Shown: positions 1 through 6,781 of the stretch, piece after piece
Layout: the number at the start of each line of letters is the position of its first letter
Numbering within the stretch: position 1 is the first letter of the stretch
Origin: Flammeovirgaceae bacterium
Lineage (GTDB): Bacteria > Bacteroidota > Bacteroidia > Cytophagales > Cyclobacteriaceae
Reading direction: 5' to 3'
DNA: 7,000 bases
NCBI GenBank assembly: GCA_022616575.1
Contig: JAKEEN010000001.1
Coordinates: 1 to 7,000 of the forward strand
Made by a program: the position numbers and the translations under genes
The notes under the pieces: model-generated
Seen by the model: only the letters and a program-made list of their open reading frames with translations
Database searches by the model: none
Told to the model about the DNA's origin: nothing

Positions 1-558
1 ATGGAGCCAGTAGCATTAAATAAGGTAACCGTATCTGAAAAACCCGAAGGCCTTGAAGGAGCAGGATTCTTTGCCACGAGTCTTGAGAAAGTAGTAGGTC
101 TCGCAAGAAAGAATTCGATTTGGCCGTTGCCGTTTGCTACTTCGTGCTGTGGTATTGAGTTTATGGCTACCATGGGGGCACATTATGATTTAGCCCGATT
201 TGGTTCTGAGCGATTAAGTTTCTCTCCGCGTCAGGCAGATTTATTGATGGTGATGGGAACGATTGCCAAGAAAATGGGTCCTGTGCTTCGTCAGGTATAT
301 GAGCAAATGGCAGAACCTCGTTGGGTTTTATCAGTTGGCGCATGTGCCTGCAGCGGTGGGATTTTTGATACGTATAGCGTGCTTCAGGGAATTGACCGGA
401 TTATTCCAGTTGATGTTTATGTTCCCGGTTGTCCGCCACGCCCTGAACAAATCATTGATGGAGTCATGAAGATTCAGCACCTCGTGGAAACCGAGTCGTT
501 GCGCAGAAGAGATTCTGCAGAATACAAAGCCTTGTTAAATAAATATGGAATCGAATAA
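1..558 (+). CDS. nuoB: NADH-quinone oxidoreductase subunit B (NuoB), N2 cluster subunit
   Basis: NuoB holds the terminal [4Fe-4S] cluster N2, which passes electrons to quinone at the interface with NuoD and NuoH on the cytoplasmic side of the membrane. The 185-residue protein has the tandem-cysteine motif SCCGIEFMA with C49 and C50, then C115 in GACACSGG and C144 in VPGCPPRP. The spacing equals that of the E. coli ligands (C63, C64, C129, C158) with a constant offset of 14. The block from about residue 64 to 100 ([19 protein letters not shown] and onward) is also typical. The reading frame opens with ATG at the first base of the window, so an upstream start cannot be excluded, but the N-terminus ([20 protein letters not shown]) has a normal length for the family. 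Its end overlaps nuoC by 14 bases, suggesting translational coupling. nuoA would be expected just upstream, outside the window. C117, two residues after a ligand, is an additional cysteine. Confidence 0.96.
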   Translation: MEPVALNKVTVSEKPEGLEGAGFFATSLEKVVGLARKNSIWPLPFATSCCGIEFMATMGAHYDLARFGSERLSFSPRQADLLMVMGTIAKKMGPVLRQVYEQMAEPRWVLSVGACACSGGIFDTYSVLQGIDRIIPVDVYVPGCPPRPEQIIDGVMKIQHLVETESLRRRDSAEYKALLNKYGIE

Positions 559-1060
559 CACTGATCTTACTCCATACGATAAAATTATTTCGGTTCTGAA
601 AGAGGAATACGAAGAACAGGTACTCTCAATTGAATTTCCTTACAATTTTCTAACAATCAATTTAAAGTCTGAAAGGATTGTTGAGATTATTCAGCACCTA
701 TATAATCATCCGGAAACAAAACTTCAATACCTCACTACCCTGTGCGGCATTCACTATCCTGATCAGAAGCAGATTGCTTTGATGTATCAGTTACACAATA
801 TGTCAACCAATCTGCGGGTGAGGTTGAAAATATTTTTACCGGAAGAAAAACCGGTTGTCAAAACATTGACTTCTGTTTTTGACGGAGCCAATTGGATGGA
901 GCGCGAAACCTTTGATTTCTACGGAGTTATGTTTGAAGGGCATCCTGACCTGAGAAGAATTTTGAATGTGGAGGATATGATCATTTTCCCATTACGAAAA
1001 GAGTACCCGCTGGAAGATCAAACAAGAGAAGATAAAGACAATAAAATGTTCGGCCGGTAA
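545..1060 (+). CDS. nuoC: NADH-quinone oxidoreductase subunit C (NuoC), 30 kDa subunit
   Basis: NuoC is a cofactor-free peripheral-arm subunit that packs against NuoD and NuoB. The 171-residue protein carries the 30 kDa subunit signature at residues 119-140 ([20 protein letters not shown] followed by IL), and the preceding region has the usual alpha/beta fold character. In E. coli nuoC and nuoD are fused; here they are separate, as in many other bacteria. The ATG lies inside the end of nuoB (14-base overlap), and no Shine-Dalgarno sequence precedes it, so translation probably depends on coupling or on the weak leader recognition usual in Bacteroidota. The stop codon shares one base with the nuoD start (TAATG). 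The length is normal for unfused NuoC and no frame damage is visible. Confidence 0.95.
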   Translation: MESNNTDLTPYDKIISVLKEEYEEQVLSIEFPYNFLTINLKSERIVEIIQHLYNHPETKLQYLTTLCGIHYPDQKQIALMYQLHNMSTNLRVRLKIFLPEEKPVVKTLTSVFDGANWMERETFDFYGVMFEGHPDLRRILNVEDMIIFPLRKEYPLEDQTREDKDNKMFGR

Positions 1061-2268
1061 TGAATAAGGCGCAAGACATAGTAACGACCAGTCAGCAGGA
1101 AGAGAAACACTATTCCTATCTCAACCTGGGACCCACCCATCCGGCCACGCATGGAATTTTCCAGAACGTGTTAAAGATGGACGGTGAAATTATTGTTGAG
1201 GCACAACCGACCATAGGGTACATTCATCGTGCTTTTGAAAAATTGGCAGAACGCAGGCCATTCTATCAGATAACACCAATTACCGATCGAATGAATTACT
1301 GTTCGGCACCGATCAACAATATCGGTTGGCATATGACGGTGGAGAAGCTCATTGGTGCTGAAATTCCGAAGCGGGTTCAATACCTGCGCGTTATTATTAT
1401 GGAGCTGGCGCGAATAACTGATCACCTGATTTGCAATGCTGTTATTGGTGTTGATACGGGTGCGCTAACCGGATTTGTTTACATGTTTCAACAGCGTGAG
1501 TTGGTCTATGAGATTTATGAGGAGATTTGTGGGTCGCGATTAACAACCAACATTGGCAGGATAGGTGGTTTTGAAAGAGACTTTTCCCCAAAAGCGTGGG
1601 AGAAGATTCATAAATTCCTGAAAGAATTTCCCGTTGTGTTAAAAGAGTTTGGGAATCTGCTGGAACGCAACAGGATTTTTATGGATCGCACGGTCAATGT
1701 GGGAGGGATTTCGGCCGAGCGCGCTCTCAACTATAGTTTCTCAGGGCCTAATCTAAGAGCTGCCGGAGTGGATTATGATGTGCGAGTGGCGCATCCCTAT
1801 TCATCATACGAGGATTTCGATTTCATTATCCCGGTAGGTACACAAGGCGATGTCTATGATCGCTTCATGGTTCGGCAGGAAGAGATGTGGCAAAGCTTGA
1901 GTATCATTAATCAGGCAATAAAGAAATTGCCGGAAGGTCCTTACCACGCAGATGTGCCCGATTTTTATTTACCTCCAAAGGAGGAAGTGTATAATAATAT
2001 GGAAGCACTCATCTACCATTTTAAAATTGTGATGGGAGAAACCGATGTTCCAAGAGGAGAAGTATATCATTGTGTGGAAGGTGGCAATGGAGAATTAGGT
2101 TTTTATTTAATTAGTGATGGTGGAAGAACCCCGTTTAGATTGCATTTCAGAAGGCCATGCTTTATTTTTTATCAGGCATACCCTGAGATGATTAAAGGAT
2201 CGATGCTGTCAGATGCCATTCTGACCATGAGTAGTATGAACGTAATTGCAGGGGAACTTGATGCTTGA
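1060..2268 (+). CDS. nuoD: NADH-quinone oxidoreductase subunit D (NuoD), 49 kDa quinone-site subunit
   Basis: NuoD forms, with NuoB and NuoH, the chamber in which quinone is reduced; it is related to the large subunit of [NiFe] hydrogenases but binds no nickel. The 402-residue protein is full length. Near the N-terminus is [10 protein letters not shown] (residues 23-32), and H31, Y80 (in TDRMNY) and D132 (in VDTGALTG) all align with T. thermophilus Nqo4 H38, Y87 and D139 at a constant offset of 7; these are the residues implicated in quinone binding and protonation. The [10 protein letters not shown] block (about 166-175) and the C-terminal [13 protein letters not shown] are typical. The start codon overlaps the nuoC stop by one base, implying coupled translation. 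After the stop there is a 125-base gap, the longest in the window. Confidence 0.97.
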   Translation: MNKAQDIVTTSQQEEKHYSYLNLGPTHPATHGIFQNVLKMDGEIIVEAQPTIGYIHRAFEKLAERRPFYQITPITDRMNYCSAPINNIGWHMTVEKLIGAEIPKRVQYLRVIIMELARITDHLICNAVIGVDTGALTGFVYMFQQRELVYEIYEEICGSRLTTNIGRIGGFERDFSPKAWEKIHKFLKEFPVVLKEFGNLLERNRIFMDRTVNVGGISAERALNYSFSGPNLRAAGVDYDVRVAHPYSSYEDFDFIIPVGTQGDVYDRFMVRQEEMWQSLSIINQAIKKLPEGPYHADVPDFYLPPKEEVYNNMEALIYHFKIVMGETDVPRGEVYHCVEGGNGELGFYLISDGGRTPFRLHFRRPCFIFYQAYPEMIKGSMLSDAILTMSSMNVIAGELDA

Positions 2269-2280
2269 ATAGTTGATGGT

Positions 2281-2371
2281 TGTTAGTTAATAGTTGTTTG
2301 AGGAAGTGAATCGCATGGTGGATACTTAAATGAATTAAGGATATAACTTTAACAATGGCTGGCAACTAACA
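2281..2371. repeat. Inverted short repeats in the nuoD-nuoE gap
   Basis: The 125-base gap between nuoD and nuoE holds a perfect 8-base inverted pair, TGTTAGTT at 2281-2288 and AACTAACA at 2364-2371. The left arm continues as GTTAGTTAATAGTTG (2282-2296), which shares the 9-base AGTTAATAG with the repeat cores at 4694-4708 and 6782-6796. A further ACAACTAA lies at 2383-2390, directly before the nuoE start. Stop codons and tiny open frames fill the interior and no gene is visible. The 8-base match with a 75-base loop is weak by itself; its resemblance to the repeats elsewhere in the operon is what gives it weight. Confidence 0.4.
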
Positions 2372-2393
2372 CCCAAGAACTGACAACTAAAGA

Positions 2394-2924
2394 ATGGAAA
2401 TAAAATTCAGTGAAGAGACATTAAACCTGGTGAATAAGATCATCAAGCGCTATCCGGAAGGGAGACAAAAATCTGCTCTTCTTCCTGTATTGCATTTGGC
2501 TCAGGCTGAGTTTGACGGATGGCTAAGTTCGCCTGTGATGGATTACGTTGCTTCTTTACTAAATATTAAACCAATTGAGGTATATGAGGTAGCAACATTC
2601 TATTCCATGTTTAATACAGAGCCTGTCGGAAAATGTTTGATCGAAGTTTGTCAGACGGGGCCTTGTTGGTTGCGGGGTGCCGATGATATTGTAGAACACC
2701 TGGAAAGGAAATTGAACATTAAAGTAGGCGAGACCAGCGCTGATGGGGTGTTTACCTTAAAAACTGTTGAGTGTCTCGGCTCATGCGGTACTGCTCCCAT
2801 GCTACAATGCGGTGCCGATTACTATGAAAACTTAACAACAGAAAAAGTCGATATGCTTATTGAAAAGCTAAAGACTTCTGGCCAGCGTAACACCTACATG
2901 AAATCAAATCGTCAGGAGATATAA
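2394..2924 (+). CDS. nuoE: NADH-quinone oxidoreductase subunit E (NuoE), N1a [2Fe-2S] subunit
   Basis: NuoE is the 24 kDa subunit at the NADH-oxidising tip; it has a thioredoxin-like [2Fe-2S] domain holding cluster N1a next to the FMN of NuoF. The 176-residue protein has an N-terminal helical region (about 1-65, including YPEGRQKSALLPVLHLAQ), then the ligands C86 and C91 in CQTGPCW and C127 and C131 in ECLGSCG. These match E. coli C92, C97, C133 and C137 with a constant offset of 6. The GTAPMLQ segment after the last cysteine is also characteristic. The start is the only possible upstream ATG, because an in-frame TAA lies at 2388-2390. No Shine-Dalgarno sequence is present. The stop overlaps the nuoF start by one base. 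The C-terminal 15 or so residues are a polar tail of no obvious function. Confidence 0.96.
   Translation: MEIKFSEETLNLVNKIIKRYPEGRQKSALLPVLHLAQAEFDGWLSSPVMDYVASLLNIKPIEVYEVATFYSMFNTEPVGKCLIEVCQTGPCWLRGADDIVEHLERKLNIKVGETSADGVFTLKTVECLGSCGTAPMLQCGADYYENLTTEKVDMLIEKLKTSGQRNTYMKSNRQEI
2914..2918 (+). promoter_or_regulatory. Shine-Dalgarno-like AGGAG before nuoF
   Basis: AGGAG ends five bases before the nuoF ATG at 2924 and lies inside the last codons of nuoE. It is the only clear Shine-Dalgarno match at any start in this window; the starts of nuoC, nuoD, nuoE, nuoG, nuoH and nuoI lack one. It could raise initiation at nuoF beyond coupling through the TAATG overlap, or it could be chance. Confidence 0.4.
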
Positions 2925-4279
2925 TGGGAAAGCATATTCTCTTTGAGCACATCAACATCCCTGGTATCGAAAATTTTTCGATATACCGAAAGAATGGTGG
3001 ATATGCGTCTGTGGAGAAAGCTTTGAAGATGACAGCCGACCAGGTGATAGAAGAAGTGAAAGAGTCAGGTTTGCGAGGGAGGGGTGGTGCTGGATTCCCA
3101 ACCGGATTGAAATGGAGTTTCCTGGATCGCAAATCTGAGAAGCCTCGTTACCTGGTTTGCAATGCCGATGAAAGTGAGCCGGGTACATTTAAAGACCGTT
3201 ATTTGATGGAAAAAATCCCTCACTTATTAATCGAGGGAATGATCACATCTAGTTATGCATTGGGCGCGAAGACTTCTTTTATCTATGTACGCGGGGAGTA
3301 CATGTATGTGATCCGCATTCTTGAGAAAGCAATTCAGGAAGCATACGATAATGGATTCTTGGGTAAAAACATTTTAGGATCGGACTTCTCCCACGACCTT
3401 TATGTCCAGCCAGGCGGTGGCGCTTATATCTGTGGTGAAGAGACCGCTTTACTTGAATCATTGGAGGGAAAGCGTGGCAACCCAAGGTTGAAACCTCCCT
3501 TTCCTGCTATTGCTGGATTATATGCATGTCCAACCGTTGTTAATAATGTTGAGTCGATTGCAGCGGTAGTTCCGATCATCAACATGACGGCCGACAAGTA
3601 CAACGACATGGGTATCGGAAAAAGTACCGGCACGAAAATAATTTCTGCGAGCGGCCATATCAATAAGCCGGGTGTTTACGAAATCGAATTAGGACTTCCC
3701 GTTGAAGAATTTATTTACTCAGATGAATATTGTGGTGGTATCTGGAAAGGGAGAAAATTAAAAGCCGTTGTAGCGGGTGGGTCTTCAGTTCCCATCTTGC
3801 CCGCAGAACTGATTTTGAAAAATGCTAAAGGTGAGCCACGACTGATGACGTATGAATCACTGGCAGAGGGTGGATTTGTAAGTGGCACCATGTTAGGTTC
3901 CGGTGGATTTATTGTGATGGATGAAACAACCTGCATTGTTCGCAACACCTGGACGTATGCACGGTTTTATCATCATGAATCATGCGGGCAATGTAGTCCG
4001 TGTCGTGAAGGAACAGGTTGGATGGAAAAAGTGCTTCATCGAATTGAGCATGGCAATGGACGAATGGAAGATATCGACTTGTTAGTGGACGTGGCGAAGA
4101 AGATTGAGGGCAATACTATTTGTCCGTTGGGTGATGCAGCAGCGTGGCCCGTAGCCAGTGCCATTCGGCATTTCCGCGAAGAGTTTGAGTATCACGTGAG
4201 GTATCCAGAGAAAGTAAAGAATCCGAAGCATTTTGAATTAGAACCAATGGTTAGTTATCAGGTATCCGTTAATAGTTAG
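2924..4279 (+). CDS. nuoF: NADH-quinone oxidoreductase subunit F (NuoF), NADH- and FMN-binding subunit
   Basis: NuoF is where NADH is oxidised: it binds NADH and FMN and holds the [4Fe-4S] cluster N3 that takes electrons from the flavin. In its 451 residues the FMN/NADH glycine-rich motif GRGGAGFPTGLKW is at 52-64, and the second nucleotide motif GGGAYICGEETALLESLEG is at 164-182. The N3 ligands are C354, C357 and C360 (ESCGQCSPCREGTGW) with C400 (GNTICPLGDAAAWP). Length and motif order are normal, so the NADH module is present and this is not the 11-subunit form of complex I. The start overlaps the nuoE stop. The last nine codons (VSYQVSVNS) and the stop fall within or next to a repeat arm at 4254-4278, so the extreme C-terminus is probably repeat-derived. 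The four-helix-bundle gene begins four bases after the stop. Confidence 0.97.
   Translation: MGKHILFEHINIPGIENFSIYRKNGGYASVEKALKMTADQVIEEVKESGLRGRGGAGFPTGLKWSFLDRKSEKPRYLVCNADESEPGTFKDRYLMEKIPHLLIEGMITSSYALGAKTSFIYVRGEYMYVIRILEKAIQEAYDNGFLGKNILGSDFSHDLYVQPGGGAYICGEETALLESLEGKRGNPRLKPPFPAIAGLYACPTVVNNVESIAAVVPIINMTADKYNDMGIGKSTGTKIISASGHINKPGVYEIELGLPVEEFIYSDEYCGGIWKGRKLKAVVAGGSSVPILPAELILKNAKGEPRLMTYESLAEGGFVSGTMLGSGGFIVMDETTCIVRNTWTYARFYHHESCGQCSPCREGTGWMEKVLHRIEHGNGRMEDIDLLVDVAKKIEGNTICPLGDAAAWPVASAIRHFREEFEYHVRYPEKVKNPKHFELEPMVSYQVSVNS
4254..4278 (+). repeat. Left arm of inverted repeat framing the four-helix-bundle gene
   Basis: GTTATCAG (4254-4261) and GTTAATAGTTA (4268-4278) are separated by six bases. 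They are complementary, in correct inverted order, to CTGATAAC (4701-4708) and TAACTATTAAC (4691-4701) on the other side of the four-helix-bundle gene. The two halves could pair as 8 and about 10 base pairs around a small bulge. The arm codes for the end of NuoF and includes most of its stop codon (4277-4279). Confidence 0.6.
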
Positions 4280-4283
4280 CAGG

Positions 4284-4700
4284 ATGAAGAGTTTTGAAGA
4301 ACTTGAGTGTTGGAAGAAAGCAACTGAATTGAGAAGAAAGCTCTCAGTTTTAGTGAAGTCATTTCCATCAGAAGAGAGATATAGGTTGTGTGATCAGATT
4401 ATTCGTGCATCGAGGTCGGTGACTGCAAATATTGCGGAAGGTTATGGTAGATTCCATTTTCAAGAAAATATTCAGTTTTGTAGGCAGGGCCGCGGTTCAT
4501 TATTTGAGTTAATAGATCACCTAGTTGTAGCAAGTGATGAAGGATATATTTCTGAAGGTCAGTTAATCGATTTAAAGAGAGAAATTCATGAATGTTTAGC
4601 CCTGCTTAATGGGTTCATCAATTATTTAGGTAAAGCAAAATCGGGAGGTTCTTATGCAAACGAACCAGCACTTGAGTACAGAACACCTGATAACTATTAA
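4284..4700 (+). CDS. Four-helix-bundle protein, 23S rRNA-intervening-sequence (S23) family
   Basis: This 138-residue protein belongs to the four-helix-bundle / 23S rRNA-intervening-sequence family (PF05635, TIGR02436). Family signatures are F-E-E-L-E-C-W-K-K-A (4-13), FPSEERYRL (27-35), QIIRASRSVTANIAEGYGR (38-56), GSLFELIDHLVVASDEGYIS (71-90) and a last helix near 91-116. No signal peptide, membrane segment or catalytic motif is seen. Solved family members form pentameric helical barrels, and the retroelement protein Avd is structurally related; the cellular role is not established. Residues 117-138 are a polar tail beyond the usual fold, and the last codons and stop lie in a repeat arm. It starts four bases after nuoF and ends 23 bases before nuoG, so it must be co-transcribed with nuo unless processed. 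Hand counts give about 38% G+C over 4321-4680 against about 50% in sampled nuoF and nuoG lines. It has no known part in complex I and looks like an insertion. Confidence 0.9.
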   Translation: MKSFEELECWKKATELRRKLSVLVKSFPSEERYRLCDQIIRASRSVTANIAEGYGRFHFQENIQFCRQGRGSLFELIDHLVVASDEGYISEGQLIDLKREIHECLALLNGFINYLGKAKSGGSYANEPALEYRTPDNY

Positions 4701-4717
4701 CTGATAACAGTTAACTG
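4687..4717 (-). repeat. Right arm of inverted repeat, with local hairpin and palindrome, before nuoG
   Basis: CTGATAAC occurs twice, 14 bases apart (4687-4694 and 4701-4708). CTATTAACTGATAAC at 4694-4708 is the exact reverse complement of 6782-6796, and 4691-4708 is complementary to the split arm at 4254-4278. A perfect 7-base-pair hairpin is also possible (TTAACTG 4697-4703, loop ATAA, CAGTTAA 4708-4714), and CAGTTAACTG at 4708-4717 is a perfect palindrome. The stop codon of the four-helix-bundle gene (4698-4700) lies in this arm, and the nuoG ATG is only seven bases downstream of it. Confidence 0.6.
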
Positions 4718-4723
4718 AAAACA

Positions 4724-5734
4724 ATGGCAAAAGTAACAATAGACGGAGTTGAGATAGAAGTAGCCAATGGCACGACCATCTTGAATGCGGCTCGTCAAAT
4801 CGGAGGGGATTTGGTGCCTCCGGCTATGTGTTATTATTCAAGTCTGAAAGATTCAGGCGGAAAGTGCCGCGTGTGCCTGGTGAAAGTAGCGCAAGGATCT
4901 GCAAAAGACCCACGACCAATTCCAAAGTTAGTTGCATCATGCCGTACTCCTGTTGCAGACGGAATGGTAGTTGAGAATCTTACTTCAAAAGATGTGCTTG
5001 AAGCACGAAAGGGAGTCGTTGAATTTTTGTTAATCAATCACCCGCTTGACTGTCCCGTCTGTGATCAGGCAGGCGAATGTGATTTACAAAACCTTGCTTA
5101 CGAGCATGGAGCCGAAGCAACACGCTATGAATTTGAGAGAAGAACTTTCGACAAGATTGATATAGGCGATAAGATCAAGCTGCATATGACGCGATGCATC
5201 CTATGCTATCGTTGCACGTTTGTTGCCAATCAATTAACAGATGGGCGGAGTCATGGTGTGCTCAACCGTGGAGATCACTCTGAAATCAGCACCTATATAG
5301 AGAAAGCGATTGACAATGATTTCTCCGGCAATATGATTGATGTTTGCCCGGTCGGGGCATTGACCGATAAAACATTCCGTTTCAAAAGCAGGGTGTGGTT
5401 TACCAATCCGAAGGATGCGCACCGCGATTGCAAAAAATGTTCGGGTAAAGTAGTTCTTTGGACGAAAGGTGAAGAAGTGTTACGCGTGACGGCCCGTAAA
5501 GATCAGTATGGCGAGGTGAAAGAATTTATTTGTAATGAATGTCGCTATGATCATAAGAACATTTCAGACTGGATTGTTGAGGGGCCACGACACATTGATC
5601 GCGACTCTGTGATTTCACAAAATCATTATGAAAAAATTGATTTACAGAAATTGAAGAAGGAAGTGGAACGTCAGCTTGAATTTCAGAAAGGCAAGCAATT
5701 GCCCGAGTCAACCAATGGATCGATGAAGGTATGA
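4724..5734 (+). CDS. nuoG: NADH-quinone oxidoreductase subunit G (NuoG), short form with N1b, N5 and N4
   Basis: NuoG carries the iron-sulfur chain that links NuoF to NuoI. Domains in order: a [2Fe-2S] ferredoxin with C36, C48, C51 and C73 (N1b); the His-Cys domain with H106, C110, C113 and C119 (NHPLDCPVCDQAGEC, cluster N5); and a [4Fe-4S] domain with C158, C161, C164 and C208 (TRCILCYRC and DVCPVGALT, cluster N4). After that comes a short segment with C236, C239, C270 and C273, resembling the N-terminal Fe-S part of molybdopterin oxidoreductases, and then a helical, charged tail. At 336 residues it lacks the large molybdopterin-oxidoreductase-like domain of canonical NuoG (roughly 700-900 residues). 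Because the stop overlaps the nuoH start (ATGA), this is a settled architecture and not a recent break. The start is fixed by an in-frame TAA at 4712-4714. It could be labelled simply a 2Fe-2S-binding protein, but its operon position makes NuoG clear. Confidence 0.93.
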   Translation: MAKVTIDGVEIEVANGTTILNAARQIGGDLVPPAMCYYSSLKDSGGKCRVCLVKVAQGSAKDPRPIPKLVASCRTPVADGMVVENLTSKDVLEARKGVVEFLLINHPLDCPVCDQAGECDLQNLAYEHGAEATRYEFERRTFDKIDIGDKIKLHMTRCILCYRCTFVANQLTDGRSHGVLNRGDHSEISTYIEKAIDNDFSGNMIDVCPVGALTDKTFRFKSRVWFTNPKDAHRDCKKCSGKVVLWTKGEEVLRVTARKDQYGEVKEFICNECRYDHKNISDWIVEGPRHIDRDSVISQNHYEKIDLQKLKKEVERQLEFQKGKQLPESTNGSMKV

Positions 5735-6771
5735 TGTCATTCCTTTTATATAAACTTATTCTCGTGGTGATCATTTTTACGATCACCCTGTTGGTTGCTG
5801 CCTACTCGACTTATGCTGAAAGAAAAGTGGCCGCGTTCCTCCAGGATCGCATCGGGCCCGATCGGGCCGGTCCGTTTGGTATATTGCAGCCACTGGCAGA
5901 TGGATTGAAATTCATCATGAAAGAAGAGATCATTCCGAATGTTTCCAGTCGTTTTTTATTTGTGATGGGGCCGAGCATTGCCATGATGACTGCTTTAATG
6001 GCGGGTGTTGTGATTCCCTGGGGAGATTCTTTAATGATTAACGGGAACGAATATCCTTTACAGATCACTGATATTAATATTGGCATTCTTTACACATTTG
6101 GCGTGGTGTCAATTGGAGTATATGGAATTATGATCGGTGGGTGGGCATCAAACAATAAGTTTTCCCTCTTGGGTGCAATTCGAGCATCAGCACAAATGAT
6201 CAGCTATGAAGTAGCCATGGGCATATCCATCATTGCCTTTGTTATGATGACGGGTACCCTGAGTTTCCGGGAGATCAGTTCGATGCAAGCCGGAGGTGTA
6301 GGCAGCGATTGGAATTTTTGGTTTGTGTTTTCACAGCCTGTTGGCTTTTTGATATTTTTAGTTTGTGCCTTTGCGGAATGTAATCGCACACCTTTTGATT
6401 TACCTGAATGCGAAACAGAACTAGTGGGTGGCTATCACACGGAATACAGCAGCATGAAACTTGGTTTCTATTTGTTTGCTGAGTATATCAACATGTTTAT
6501 TTCATCGGCTGTTATTTCCACTTTGTATTTTGGCGGATATAATTTTCCGTTCATGAACGACCTTGGACTAAGTCAAAACGCAGTTACACTTTTAGGAACA
6601 CTTGCATTGTTTCTGAAAATAGCCTTCTTCATTTTCTTTTTTATGTGGATTCGCTGGACAGTCCCCCGTTTCCGCTACGATCAGTTAATGAATTTAGGAT
6701 GGAAAGGATTGATTCCACTATCTATTTTAAATATGGCTGTAACGGGTCTTGTAATTATTTTGAATGATTGA
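5731..6771 (+). CDS. nuoH: NADH-quinone oxidoreductase subunit H (NuoH), membrane subunit at the quinone site
   Basis: NuoH anchors the peripheral arm to the membrane arm and forms part of the quinone tunnel and the first proton pathway. The 346-residue protein shows about eight hydrophobic segments (near 10-27, 75-97, 115-138, 155-175, 197-215, 244-270, 287-316 and 329-344). The first family signature, AERKVAAFLQDRIGPDRAGP, is at 29-48, and the second is the conserved acidic loop AECNRTPFDLPECETE (215-230) followed by LVGGYHTEYS. In better-known NuoH proteins that loop usually reads AETNRAPFDLPEAE, so C217 and C227 are substitutions, although the charged residues E216, D223, E226, E228 and E230 are kept. 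The start overlaps the nuoG stop; a second ATG directly follows the first (5734), and either could be used. Full length, no damage seen. Confidence 0.97.
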   Translation: MMSFLLYKLILVVIIFTITLLVAAYSTYAERKVAAFLQDRIGPDRAGPFGILQPLADGLKFIMKEEIIPNVSSRFLFVMGPSIAMMTALMAGVVIPWGDSLMINGNEYPLQITDINIGILYTFGVVSIGVYGIMIGGWASNNKFSLLGAIRASAQMISYEVAMGISIIAFVMMTGTLSFREISSMQAGGVGSDWNFWFVFSQPVGFLIFLVCAFAECNRTPFDLPECETELVGGYHTEYSSMKLGFYLFAEYINMFISSAVISTLYFGGYNFPFMNDLGLSQNAVTLLGTLALFLKIAFFIFFFMWIRWTVPRFRYDQLMNLGWKGLIPLSILNMAVTGLVIILND

Positions 6772-6781
6772 AAAGTTAAAA

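Noticed and set aside
341..352. Extra cysteine C117 two residues after the N2 ligand C115 in NuoB
   Set aside because: All four normal ligands are in place with exact spacing, so the extra cysteine is most likely a neutral substitution.
2344..2351. TAACTTTA as a possible Bacteroidota -7 element (TAnnTTTG) before nuoE
   Set aside because: The last base does not fit and there is no TTG about 19 bases upstream. An internal promoter is possible but not supported.
4284..4700. The four-helix-bundle gene as the Avd accessory protein of a diversity-generating retroelement
   Set aside because: Avd is structurally related, but no reverse transcriptase, template repeat or variable repeat is present in the window, and the neighbours are respiratory genes.
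4724..5734. nuoG as a frameshifted or truncated pseudogene
   Set aside because: The stop overlaps the nuoH start in a clean ATGA junction, all N1b, N5 and N4 ligands are intact, and no downstream remnant of the missing domain is present.
5851..5870. Perfect 14-base palindrome GGCCCGATCGGGCC (5855-5868) with a direct repeat of ATCGGGCC inside nuoH
   Set aside because: It encodes the strongly conserved I-G-P-D-R-A-G-P stretch of NuoH, whose G-P-x-R-x-G-P pattern naturally gives such symmetry. No sign of function beyond coding.
1171..6389. Several minus-strand open frames of 60-90 codons (for example 2857-3132 and 5811-6086)
   Set aside because: They lie wholly opposite well-identified nuo genes, show no recognisable motifs, and are expected by-products of the coding strand.
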